From Succinatimonas sp. UBA6849 (lineage in GTDB: Bacteria; Pseudomonadota; Gammaproteobacteria; Enterobacterales; Succinivibrionaceae), in assembly GCA_002449335.1 (NCBI GenBank), contig DKDL01000083.1, positions 1 to 6,138 on the forward strand: a DNA stretch of 6,138 nt, written 5' to 3'. The notes under the pieces are model-generated. The model was given only the letters and a program-made list of their open reading frames with translations, had not been told where the DNA came from and searched no databases. This document shows, piece by piece, positions 1-5,831 of this stretch; position 1 is the first letter of the stretch; every line of letters begins with the position of its first letter. Both the position numbers and the translations under genes were made by a program.

Positions 1-56
1 GGTAAGGGTTCTGAATAGTTACCAAAGAATAAAGAATTTCAAAAAGTCTAAATTAT

Positions 57-85
57 TAGTGAACTTAAGTGATTTGTAGTACAAT
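57..85 (+). promoter_or_regulatory. Probable promoter of alaA
   Basis: A good -10 hexamer TACAAT lies at 80-85, with a poor -35 (TAGTGA at 57-62, three of six consensus bases) 17 bases upstream. An 8-base palindrome ACTTAAGT (63-70) sits in the spacer and could be part of an operator, though it may be chance. The implied start near 92 gives a leader of about 40 bases. No other -10-like sequence as good is seen between the window edge and the gene. The weak -35 keeps confidence low. Confidence 0.35.
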
Positions 86-132
86 CCTAAACACTCAAAA
101 CCAAACATAGTAATTTTTTTAACGGGTGAAAT

Positions 133-1344
133 ATGAAATTATTACAAAAATCTCATAAGCTCGATAATGTCTGTTACGACATTAGAGGCAAGATACATCA
201 AGAAGCTCTTCGTATGGAAGAGGAAGGTCAGAGGATCTTAAAACTTAACATTGGAAACACTGCGACCTTTGGTTTTGAGGCGCCTGAAGAGGTGGTTCGC
301 GATGTGATCCGTTCTCTACCTAATTCTCAAGGATACTGCGAATCTAATGGTATTTTTCCAGCCCGTAAAGCCATCGCGCAGTACTACCAGCAAAAGGGTA
401 TGAAGAACGTCGATGCTGACGATATCTTTATCGGCAACGGCGCTTCAGAGCTTATTACTATGACTATGAACGCACTGTTAAACAACGGTGATGAAGTTTT
501 AGTACCAGCTCCTGATTACCCACTATGGACTGCTGCTATTAACCTAGCTGGCGGTAAGGCTGTTCACTACATGTGTGATGAACAGGCTAACTGGTATCCA
601 GATATTGAGGATATGAAAAAGAAAGTTACCTCAAGAACAGTAGGTATCGTTCTTATCAATCCTAATAACCCAACTGGCGCTGTTTACCCTACCCCTCTTT
701 TACAAGAGATCGTAGAGTTTGCAAGACAGAATGATCTTGTAATCTTCGCTGACGAAATTTACGACAAGATCTTATACGATGATGTTGCACACAGAAGTAT
801 CTGTACTTTAGCTGATGATGTAACAGTAGTTACCTTCAACGGTCTGTCAAAAGTTTACAGAGCTTGCGGTTTCAGAATGGGCTGGATCTTAATTACAGGT
901 CCTGAAAAACGTAATAAGGGCTTTGTAGACGGTATCAAGCTGATGATGGCAATGCGTTTATGTGCAAACGTGCCTCTACAGCATGCAATTCAGACAGCTC
1001 TAGGCGGATATCAGAGTATCAATGAGCTTATCATTCCTGGTGGTCGTTTGTATCAGCAAAGAACTGCCATGTATGAAAGATTAAGTGCTATTGATGGTAT
1101 TACTGTAGTAAAACCTCATGGTGCTCTGTATATGTTCCCTAAGCTTGATAAGAAGTTCAATATCAAGGACGATCAGAAATTTGCAATGGACTTACTAAAG
1201 CAGGAAAAGATGCTGATTGTTCAGGGTACCGGCTTTAACTGGCCTGAGCCTAACCACTTTAGAGTAGTATTCCTACCTTCAATTGACATCATCAATGATG
1301 CCTGCGATAGATTGGAGCACTTCTTAAAGACTTACCGTCAGTAA
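133..1344 (+). CDS. alaA: Alanine aminotransferase AlaA (glutamate-pyruvate transaminase, PLP-dependent)
   Basis: This cytoplasmic fold-type I aminotransferase is expected to make alanine from pyruvate using glutamate as amino donor. At 403 residues it is almost the length of E. coli AlaA (formerly YfbQ, about 405), and recognisable family stretches run throughout, such as DNVCYDIRG (11-19), PAPDYPLWTAA and ALGGYQSI. Visible active-site elements are NPNNPTG (176-182, with the cofactor-contacting Asn179), DEIYDKI (Asp207 for the pyridine nitrogen, Tyr210), GLSKVYR with the Schiff-base lysine Lys240, and HFRVVF with Arg377 for the substrate carboxylate. The ATG at 133 is preceded by GGGTGA (124-129), three bases away, and the N-terminus matches the family, which fixes the start. 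One oddity is GNTATFGF (41-48), where E. coli AlaA has GNPAPFGF, so both prolines are replaced. It appears monocistronic, with its own promoter and terminator. The family assignment is secure; alanine as the main substrate is inferred from homology. Confidence 0.95.
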   Translation: MKLLQKSHKLDNVCYDIRGKIHQEALRMEEEGQRILKLNIGNTATFGFEAPEEVVRDVIRSLPNSQGYCESNGIFPARKAIAQYYQQKGMKNVDADDIFIGNGASELITMTMNALLNNGDEVLVPAPDYPLWTAAINLAGGKAVHYMCDEQANWYPDIEDMKKKVTSRTVGIVLINPNNPTGAVYPTPLLQEIVEFARQNDLVIFADEIYDKILYDDVAHRSICTLADDVTVVTFNGLSKVYRACGFRMGWILITGPEKRNKGFVDGIKLMMAMRLCANVPLQHAIQTALGGYQSINELIIPGGRLYQQRTAMYERLSAIDGITVVKPHGALYMFPKLDKKFNIKDDQKFAMDLLKQEKMLIVQGTGFNWPEPNHFRVVFLPSIDIINDACDRLEHFLKTYRQ

Positions 1345-1363
1345 TAAAAAGTTTAGATCTTAT

Positions 1364-1390
1364 AAGGCTGCACAAAATGCAGCCTTTTTT
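1364..1390 (+). terminator. Rho-independent terminator of alaA
   Basis: A perfect 9-bp stem, AAGGCTGCA (1364-1372) paired with TGCAGCCTT (1378-1386), encloses the five-base loop CAAAA. It runs into six T residues (1385-1390). The stem begins 20 bases after the alaA stop codon. It separates alaA from the next two genes, although some readthrough cannot be excluded because no strong promoter is seen between 1391 and 1431. Confidence 0.92.
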
Positions 1391-1431
1391 AATGTTAAAA
1401 TATGCCATTATTTGTATTAGAAATATGAAGC

Positions 1432-1929
1432 ATGGCAGATAGAGAAGTTCACTTTATTACTGACGAAAAAGGCAAAAGGACCCATGCCATTATTCCAATT
1501 GAGATTTACACTCAATTAGTGGCATTAAAAGGTCTTTTAAAACATACAGCGCCTTTAGGTGAACATGAACTCTACACTTTTTCTATTAAAAACCTTACAG
1601 CAAAAGGCTATCCAGAAGGCACCAGATCAAAACCTTATTTTGTGGTAACCAAAGGATCACAGGCTGTATTAGAACACGTGTCATCTACTCCAGAACACGT
1701 TGATGAGCAAAGAGAAAAACTGCTGTCAGACGGATCATTAAAACTTGATCCTGAGAATAACTGCTTTGTATTCACTAAAGATTTGAAATTTAAAAGTGCC
1801 TCACTAGCTGCAGCTATTGTCGCTGGCAATGTCAGAAACGGACTTGATGTTTGGGTCAACCGTGAGGGTTTTACCTTAAAGCAATCAGGTTATGGTTTGA
1901 AGAGTAAAAAAGGCACTTTGAAGAAATGA
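1432..1929 (+). CDS. DUF4357-domain protein of unknown function with an antitoxin-like N-terminus
   Basis: The molecular function is unknown. The 165-residue protein has two visible parts. Residues 5-36 (ending EIYTQLVALKGLL) resemble the short N-terminal segment of Phd/YefM- or RelB-like proteins, in which a GK-containing turn is followed by a PIE-Y-L helix. Residues 67-155 look like DUF4357: FVVTKGSQA near 70-78, a charged helix, LLSDGSLKL, then FTKDLKFKSASLAAAIVAGNV with the Ser/Ala-rich helix and a closing W-x5-GFTL. DUF4357 often occurs at the end of GIY-YIG-type or restriction-linked proteins, but no nuclease motif is present here. The C-terminus is basic (KSKKGTLKK). ATG 1432 is the first possible start, because an in-frame TGA lies at 1426-1428, and the protein contains no other methionine. 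Its ribosome site is poor: GAAG (1427-1430) ends one base from the ATG. The gene precedes an RNA methyltransferase by 7 bases, which suggests one transcript and perhaps an RNA-linked role (inference). The DUF assignment is from memory of the family pattern. Confidence 0.8.
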   Translation: MADREVHFITDEKGKRTHAIIPIEIYTQLVALKGLLKHTAPLGEHELYTFSIKNLTAKGYPEGTRSKPYFVVTKGSQAVLEHVSSTPEHVDEQREKLLSDGSLKLDPENNCFVFTKDLKFKSASLAAAIVAGNVRNGLDVWVNREGFTLKQSGYGLKSKKGTLKK

Positions 1930-1932
1930 GGT
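1928..1932 (+). promoter_or_regulatory. Shine-Dalgarno site overlapping the upstream stop codon (translational coupling)
   Basis: GAGGT lies four bases before the methyltransferase ATG at 1937, and its first two bases are the last two of the TGA stop of the upstream gene (1927-1929). Ribosomes finishing the DUF4357 gene would sit on this site, so the two genes are probably translationally coupled. The site also supports ATG 1937 as the true start, which keeps the basic tail of the methyltransferase as real protein. Confidence 0.75.
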
Positions 1933-1936
1933 CTAT

Positions 1937-3400
1937 ATGACATTTGAACAAAAAAGCTTTTCTAAAAAGCCTTTCGTAAAAAAAGATGGTGCTAAAAAGG
2001 AATTTTCTAAAAAGCCTAACTTTAGCCGTAATGGAGATTTTAAAAGAAAATCATTTAAGAAAGGTGATGAGGAAAAGACTGAGAGATTCTCAAAAGAAAA
2101 GCGTCCTTTCAAGTCTCGTTACGATAATAAGAACAAGACAAGAGCTGAGAGCAAATTCAAAGCTCATGATGAGCATGTAGAGTTTGTGCGTCGCAAGGGC
2201 TTTTCTGCTTTCCAGTTAAGACTGGTAAACTCAATTCTTGAGGATGTTTTAGTAATGCATAACTCTTTAGATAGAGCTTATGCCTACTGGTTTAACAAAG
2301 TTAAAATCGATCCTGTTGAGCAAGGTTTCCTAATTAAGCAGATTAACTTCATGTTCTCTCGCTTATCTTTATTTGCCTTCGTTGCCAATTTAAAGAGACC
2401 TTCAGATTTTGAAAGACATGTAGGTCGTTTAACCTTCTCATTCTGTGCCTACAAAGACTGGCCTTTACCTGAGTTAGAAGGCGAAGAAGGATTTGACAGA
2501 CGTGGTCTTAAAAAACGTATTGCTCAGGCTAAAGATGAACCTATGTACAATGACGGTTGTCCTTTATGGTTACAGGAGCTTGGCGCTGCTGAATTAAAAG
2601 GTAAGTGGGACGAAGAGCGTCATGCTTTAGGACAGGAAGCTAAGAGATTCATTAGAACTAATACCTTAAAAGGTACTCGTGATGAATTAGCTCATGAGCT
2701 CTCTGAAGAAGGCGTAGTAACAAAATCTGTAGCAGGTGTTCCTACTGCTCTTGAAGTTACATCAAATTCCGCATTGTTTAGAACTAAAGCCTTTAAAGAA
2801 GGCAGATTTGAGCAGCAGGACGCAGGCTCTCAGCAAATTGGCTCTTTTGTTGAGGCAAAACCTGGTGAAAGAGTTATCGACGCTTGCGCAGGCTCTGGCG
2901 GTAAAACTTTACAGTTAGCAGCTTCCATGGAAGGCAAAGGTGTCATCATTGCTATGGATACTGAGCAGTGGAAACTTGATGATTTAAAGAAGAGAGCTAA
3001 AAGAGCAGGTGCATTTAACATCGAGCCTAGAGTTATCGATTCAACTAAAGTTATCAAGAGAATGTATGAAACTGCTGACAGAGTGTTAATCGATGCCCCT
3101 TGTTCTGGTACCGGTGTGATTAGGCGTATGCCAGATTCAAAATGGCGTGACGGTCGCGAGCACCTAAATGACATCAGAAATACTCAAAAAGACATTCTAA
3201 ACCGTTACAGCAAAATGGCTAAAGTTGGCGGTATTGTGGTTTACTCAACCTGTTCAATCATGCCATCTGAAAATGAAGATCAGATTGCTGCTTTCTTAAA
3301 AGAGAACGAAGGTAAGTTTGAACTTATTGAAGATAAGCACATCATGCCATCATCAGGTTTTGATGGATTCTATATGGCAAAGCTAAAACGTTTGGCTTAG
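1937..3400 (+). CDS. RsmB/NOP2-family RNA (cytosine-5) methyltransferase with a basic N-terminal tail
   Basis: This is a class I SAM-dependent enzyme expected to methylate C5 of a cytosine in RNA, most likely 16S rRNA. At 487 residues it is longer than E. coli RsmB (about 429) and close to RsmF (about 479). Residues 1-80 are low-complexity and rich in Lys, Arg, Phe and Ser, with repeated patches such as KKPF, KKPNF and KRPFK. Residues 80-190 form a helical region that may correspond to an N-terminal RNA-binding or NusB-like part. The catalytic domain follows: SAM motif I DACAGSGGK (315-323), an acidic motif II AMDTEQWKLDDLKKRAKRAG, motif IV DAPCSGTG with Cys389, and motif VI VYSTCSIMPSENEDQ with Cys439. 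Cys389 and Cys439 are the cysteine pair typical of the NOP2/RsmB group, with the motif VI cysteine as nucleophile. The target base cannot be read from sequence, so no gene symbol is given. It is coupled to the DUF4357 gene upstream and ends in a bidirectional terminator. Confidence 0.9.
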   Translation: MTFEQKSFSKKPFVKKDGAKKEFSKKPNFSRNGDFKRKSFKKGDEEKTERFSKEKRPFKSRYDNKNKTRAESKFKAHDEHVEFVRRKGFSAFQLRLVNSILEDVLVMHNSLDRAYAYWFNKVKIDPVEQGFLIKQINFMFSRLSLFAFVANLKRPSDFERHVGRLTFSFCAYKDWPLPELEGEEGFDRRGLKKRIAQAKDEPMYNDGCPLWLQELGAAELKGKWDEERHALGQEAKRFIRTNTLKGTRDELAHELSEEGVVTKSVAGVPTALEVTSNSALFRTKAFKEGRFEQQDAGSQQIGSFVEAKPGERVIDACAGSGGKTLQLAASMEGKGVIIAMDTEQWKLDDLKKRAKRAGAFNIEPRVIDSTKVIKRMYETADRVLIDAPCSGTGVIRRMPDSKWRDGREHLNDIRNTQKDILNRYSKMAKVGGIVVYSTCSIMPSENEDQIAAFLKENEGKFELIEDKHIMPSSGFDGFYMAKLKRLA

Positions 3401-3403
3401 TTT

Positions 3404-3437
3404 GTTTTTAAAGATCGGCTGTTTTTAAAGTCCGCCT
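3404..3437 (+). repeat. Tandem pair of near-identical 17-base units after the methyltransferase stop
   Basis: Two adjacent 17-base units (3404-3420 and 3421-3437) both begin with GTTTTTAAAG, followed by ATCGGCT in the first and TCCGCCT in the second, so they agree at 14 of 17 positions. They fill the space between the TAG stop and the terminator stem. They look like a small tandem duplication. No function is evident, and the A/T-rich half could agree partly by chance. Confidence 0.55.
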
Positions 3438-3439
3438 GT

Positions 3440-3469
3440 AAAAAATCCAGACTAATGTCTGGATTTTTT
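3440..3469. terminator. Bidirectional Rho-independent terminator between convergent genes
   Basis: A perfect 13-bp inverted repeat, AAAAAATCCAGAC (3440-3452) and GTCTGGATTTTTT (3457-3469), encloses the loop TAAT. The A and T runs at its two ends give a U-tract after the GC core on either strand. It therefore serves the methyltransferase transcript on the plus strand (40 bases after the stop) and the deaD transcript on the minus strand (about 50 bases after its stop). Confidence 0.93.
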
Positions 3470-3482
3470 GTAACTATAGGTT

Positions 3483-3502
3483 GAGCCTTGCAAGCAAGGC
3501 TC
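3483..3502 (-). other. Second 3'-end hairpin after deaD, without a U-tract
   Basis: A perfect 8-bp stem, GAGCCTTG (3483-3490) and CAAGGCTC (3495-3502), has a four-base loop and lies about 18 bases past the deaD stop codon on the minus strand. No T run follows in either direction, so it is unlikely to terminate by itself. It may stabilise the 3' end of the deaD mRNA or assist the bidirectional terminator that follows. Confidence 0.6.
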
Positions 3503-3520
3503 TGTTGTGGAGATTAAATC

Positions 3521-5563
3521 TTAAAAGCCTTCACGACGACCTGAGTAAGAACTGCGGAAACCGCCCTTGTCATTACCCTTTCTTGAAGATGATCTCTTAT
3601 CAAAGCCACCAAAATCAGGACGTCTTCTGCCACCTGAACGTGATGAACGTCTTTCACCTTCAAACTTTCTAAAATCACGACCTGAGTTCTGACCTTGTCT
3701 GTCAAAATCACGATCACGGTTAAATGGTCTGTCTCTTCTGCCACCATCTCTGCCACCTCTAGAACGAGGAGGTTCAGCAGTATAGATACGTAAATCTAAA
3801 GGTCTGCCACATACTCTTGCCTGAGACAGAATATGCATGGTGTCCTTTGGCATACCATCAGGTAAGTCAACGGTAGTAAAGGTATCAAAAATTGAGATTT
3901 CACCGATGTACTTAGACTCGATGTTACCCTCGTTAGCGATAGCGCCTACGATCTGACCTGGCTTTACACCATCTTTACGGCCAACAGCAACACGGAATCT
4001 TACCATTGCCATATCAGGGAACTCACGTAATGGAGCAGCCTCTGCTGTTGGGAATGGCTTTCTTTCTCTTCTGTCACCACGCTCGCCTCTCTCTGAACGA
4101 TTGTCATCGTCAAAGGTTCTCATACGAGGTTCTGGCTTGCTGTCATCTAATAATAAGGTACCGTCTTTCTGTACCATCTTAGCTAATGCTGCACATAGAG
4201 TTTCAACTTCGATTGCATCATCTGATAATAACTCAGAGATAACTTCCTCATAAGTCTCAAGACCGCCTTCTTCGATGGTCTGTAAAACCTGATTCTTAAA
4301 GTTCTCTAATCTTGCCTTGTTAACATCTGCAATTGAAGGCATCTGCATAGGCTCGATCTTCTGACCGGTTACGCGCTCAATTAAACGTAATGCTCTTCTC
4401 TCTCGTGGAGATACGAATAAGATTGCCTCACCAGTTCTGCCAGCACGACCGGTTCTACCGATTCTGTGTACATATGACTCTGCATCATATGGAATGTCAT
4501 AGTTGAATACGTGAGTAATTCTGTCTACGTCTAGACCGCGAGCCGCCACATCAGTTGCGATAATGATATCTAACTGACCTTTCTTTAATCTTTCGATGAT
4601 CTTTTCACGCTGACGCTGTGGAATATCACCGTGTAGAGCTGCACATGCAAAGCCTCTTGCCATTAAACGGTTTGATACGTCTTCAGCATCGGTCTTGGTA
4701 CGAACGAATACAATTACAGCATCATAGTTTTCAACTTCTAAGATTCTGGTCATTGCATCAATCTTATGAGCACCAGATGCAATCCAGTAGCGCTGATGAA
4801 CTGTTGTAGCAGTGGTAGTCTTTGACTCAATACGCACATCAGCAGGATTTTTTAGGTGATTCTTAGCAATACGAGCAATCACAGGTGGCATGGTTGCTGA
4901 GAACAGAGCTGTATGACGAGTTTCTGGAGTGTTGCTTAAAATCCAGTCAACATCGTAAATAAAGCCCATACGTAACATTTCATCAGCTTCATCGATAACC
5001 ATATGAGTTAAGTTTGATAAATCAACCTTACCGCGCTCGATTAAATCGATTAAACGACCAGGTGTTGCAACAACAATCTGTGCGCCATGACGTAATGAGC
5101 GGATCTGATTCTCATATGAAGCACCACCGTAGATAGGTGCTACTCTGAAGTTCTTTAAATACTTTGAAAATTGCTGACAAGCTTCAGCAACCTGAATTGC
5201 AAGTTCTCTAGTTGGCTCTAAAACTAAAGCCTGAATACACTGCTCTTTACAATCTAACTTTGAAAGAATAGGTAAAGAGAAAGCTGCAGTTTTACCAGTA
5301 CCAGTCTGAGCCTGACCAATCATATCTCTGCCTTCTAGAACCACAGGGATTGATCTTTCTTGAATAGGAGTAGGAGATTCAAAGCCTAAATCATGAACTG
5401 CTTTTAAAACTTCTTTTGACAAACCTAAATCGTCAAAAGTAACAATGTTTTCATCAGTCTCATCAGTTAACTCAGTATCAGTTAACTTTTCTGCTTCTTT
5501 AACTAATAAGCTTTCCTCACCGCCTACAGTGGTAGTGATATCTTTTTCTTTAATATCTGACAT
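3521..5563 (-). CDS. deaD: DEAD-box ATP-dependent RNA helicase DeaD/CsdA
   Basis: This ATP-driven helicase unwinds short RNA duplexes; family members assist large ribosomal subunit assembly, mRNA decay and growth in the cold. All core motifs are present: Q-motif GFESPTPIQ (60-68), motif I AQTGTGKT (85-92, Lys91), Ia PTREL, Ib TPGR, II DEAD (191-194), III SAT (222-224), IV VIVFVRTK, V ATDVAARGLDV and VI HRIGRTGR (366-373). Residues 400-475 resemble the helical dimerisation region of DeaD. Residues 517-594 (AMVRFRVAVGRKDGVKPG onward) match the DbpA-type RNA-binding fold, which separates it from RhlE, RhlB and SrmB. The last 85 residues are an Arg/Gly/Asp/Ser-rich disordered tail. At 680 residues it is longer than E. 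coli DeaD (about 629), owing to an acidic 40-residue N-terminal extension and the tail. ATG 5563 has AGGAG (5573-5569) five bases upstream. The start is therefore well placed, but the SD lies inside a hairpin. Confidence 0.95.
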   Translation of the reverse strand: MSDIKEKDITTTVGGEESLLVKEAEKLTDTELTDETDENIVTFDDLGLSKEVLKAVHDLGFESPTPIQERSIPVVLEGRDMIGQAQTGTGKTAAFSLPILSKLDCKEQCIQALVLEPTRELAIQVAEACQQFSKYLKNFRVAPIYGGASYENQIRSLRHGAQIVVATPGRLIDLIERGKVDLSNLTHMVIDEADEMLRMGFIYDVDWILSNTPETRHTALFSATMPPVIARIAKNHLKNPADVRIESKTTTATTVHQRYWIASGAHKIDAMTRILEVENYDAVIVFVRTKTDAEDVSNRLMARGFACAALHGDIPQRQREKIIERLKKGQLDIIIATDVAARGLDVDRITHVFNYDIPYDAESYVHRIGRTGRAGRTGEAILFVSPRERRALRLIERVTGQKIEPMQMPSIADVNKARLENFKNQVLQTIEEGGLETYEEVISELLSDDAIEVETLCAALAKMVQKDGTLLLDDSKPEPRMRTFDDDNRSERGERGDRRERKPFPTAEAAPLREFPDMAMVRFRVAVGRKDGVKPGQIVGAIANEGNIESKYIGEISIFDTFTTVDLPDGMPKDTMHILSQARVCGRPLDLRIYTAEPPRSRGGRDGGRRDRPFNRDRDFDRQGQNSGRDFRKFEGERRSSRSGGRRRPDFGGFDKRSSSRKGNDKGGFRSSYSGRREGF

Positions 5564-5705
5564 TTATGCTCCTGAATAAGAGGAGCGTCTTATCTTAACG
5601 ACATGCTCTATAGATAGATATTAGATTTTTAATACTTTACAGACACACGCACATGAGCCTAAAACCCGCGGCTCAACCTTAAATTAGACACGCCTCAAAA
5701 AATGT
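5564..5705 (-). promoter_or_regulatory. Long 5' leader of deaD with hairpins and two tiny reading frames
   Basis: The promoter position implies a leader of about 142 bases before the deaD ATG. Reading the minus strand, it contains a hairpin with a TGAGCC/GGCTCA stem (5675-5670 with 5659-5654, ten-base loop). Next is a five-codon frame M-C-V-C-L (ATG 5654, TAA ending 5637), then a four-codon frame M-S-L-R (ATG 5604, TAA ending 5590), and finally the hairpins over the Shine-Dalgarno site. Long structured leaders are known for cold-shock genes, including E. coli deaD. The extent is inferred from the promoter; the small frames lack strong ribosome sites and could be chance. Confidence 0.55.
5568..5593 (-). 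promoter_or_regulatory. Shine-Dalgarno-sequestering hairpin of deaD with a competing anti-hairpin
   Basis: On the deaD mRNA, GCTCCT (5586-5581) can pair perfectly with AGGAGC (5573-5568), which contains the ribosome binding site AGGAG, across a seven-base loop. A second stem, ATAAGA (5593-5588) with TCTTAT (5581-5576) plus one possible G-U pair, puts GCTCC in its loop and leaves the ribosome site free. The two stems share base 5581 and each places an arm in the other's loop, so they exclude each other. The GC-rich sequestering stem should be the stronger. Both pairings are read directly from the sequence; a switching role is inference. Confidence 0.55.
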
Positions 5706-5711
5706 TGCGCA

Positions 5712-5740
5712 ATTATACATAAATGTGATTTACTTCGCAA
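5712..5740 (-). promoter_or_regulatory. Promoter of deaD
   Basis: Reading the minus strand, -35 TTGCGA (5740-5735) and a perfect -10 TATAAT (5717-5712) are separated by 17 bases. The stretch upstream of the -35 (about 5766-5741) is almost all A and T, like an UP element. The predicted start is near 5705. The segment just after the -10, TGCGCA, is GC-rich, a feature of promoters sensitive to the stringent response (inference). An 8-base palindrome TTGCGCAA (5705-5712) spans this segment. Confidence 0.82.
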
Positions 5741-5742
5741 TC
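5721..5742. promoter_or_regulatory. Candidate CRP-type operator over the deaD -35 region
   Basis: The plus strand reads AAATGTGA, six bases, then TCGCA (5721-5739). The two half-sites TGTGA (5724-5728) and TCGCA (5735-5739) have the exact spacing of a CRP site, with nine of ten core bases matching TGTGA-N6-TCACA. Its centre is about 26 bases before the predicted start and covers the -35 and spacer, so a bound protein would be expected to block the promoter. No crp gene is in the window, and the TCGCA half is also the -35 element, so chance is possible. Confidence 0.42.
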
Positions 5743-5777
5743 TTTAATTTTTAGAAATCAAAAATTGCGGTTTTGAC

Positions 5778-5803
5778 TAAGGCAGAAACTAAGTTCTGCC
5801 TTA
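5778..5803 (-). terminator. Hairpin after the flavin reductase gene, possible terminator
   Basis: A perfect 10-bp stem, TAAGGCAGAA (5778-5787) and TTCTGCCTTA (5794-5803), with a six-base loop begins 28 bases past the stop codon of the right-hand gene. It resembles a terminator stem, but no clean U-tract follows on the minus strand: GTCAAAACC comes first, and a T5 run only about 14 bases later. It may be a weak terminator or a 3'-end stabiliser. It lies just upstream of the deaD promoter and helps insulate deaD. Confidence 0.5.
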
Positions 5804-5831
5804 AATGAAATGCTGTTATGATGAAAGCAGA

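Noticed and set aside
1..23. GGTAA...TTACC inverted repeat and a possible end of an upstream reading frame (TAG at 16-18)
   Set aside because: The stem is only 5 bp with a 13-base loop, and five codons before a stop at the window edge cannot be assigned to a gene.
1393..1420. Promoter immediately before the DUF4357 gene
   Set aside because: The possible -35 sequences match poorly or are wrongly spaced from TATTAG, so it was left as an open question and not listed as a feature.
1635..1859. 74-codon open frame on the minus strand
   Set aside because: It lies antisense inside the DUF4357 gene, has Ser/Thr-rich translation with no family pattern, and has no ribosome site seen; it is a shadow frame.
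2830..3174. 114-codon open frame on the minus strand
   Set aside because: It is fully antisense to the conserved SAM-binding region of the methyltransferase and its translation shows no domain.
3514..3756. 80-codon open frame on the minus strand, overlapping the end of deaD
   Set aside because: It is an out-of-frame reading of the repetitive Arg/Gly tail of deaD, where biased codons keep other frames open.
3521..3780. Repeat-rich stretch suspected to be a tandem DNA repeat or CRISPR-like array
   Set aside because: The repetition is at the protein level (Arg/Gly/Asp/Ser tail); there are no regularly spaced identical DNA units.
5736..5769. CGCAAT (5736-5741) and ATTGCG (5764-5769) as a long-loop hairpin
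   Set aside because: Only six pairs around a 22-base loop, and it lies upstream of the predicted transcription start, so an RNA structure is unlikely.
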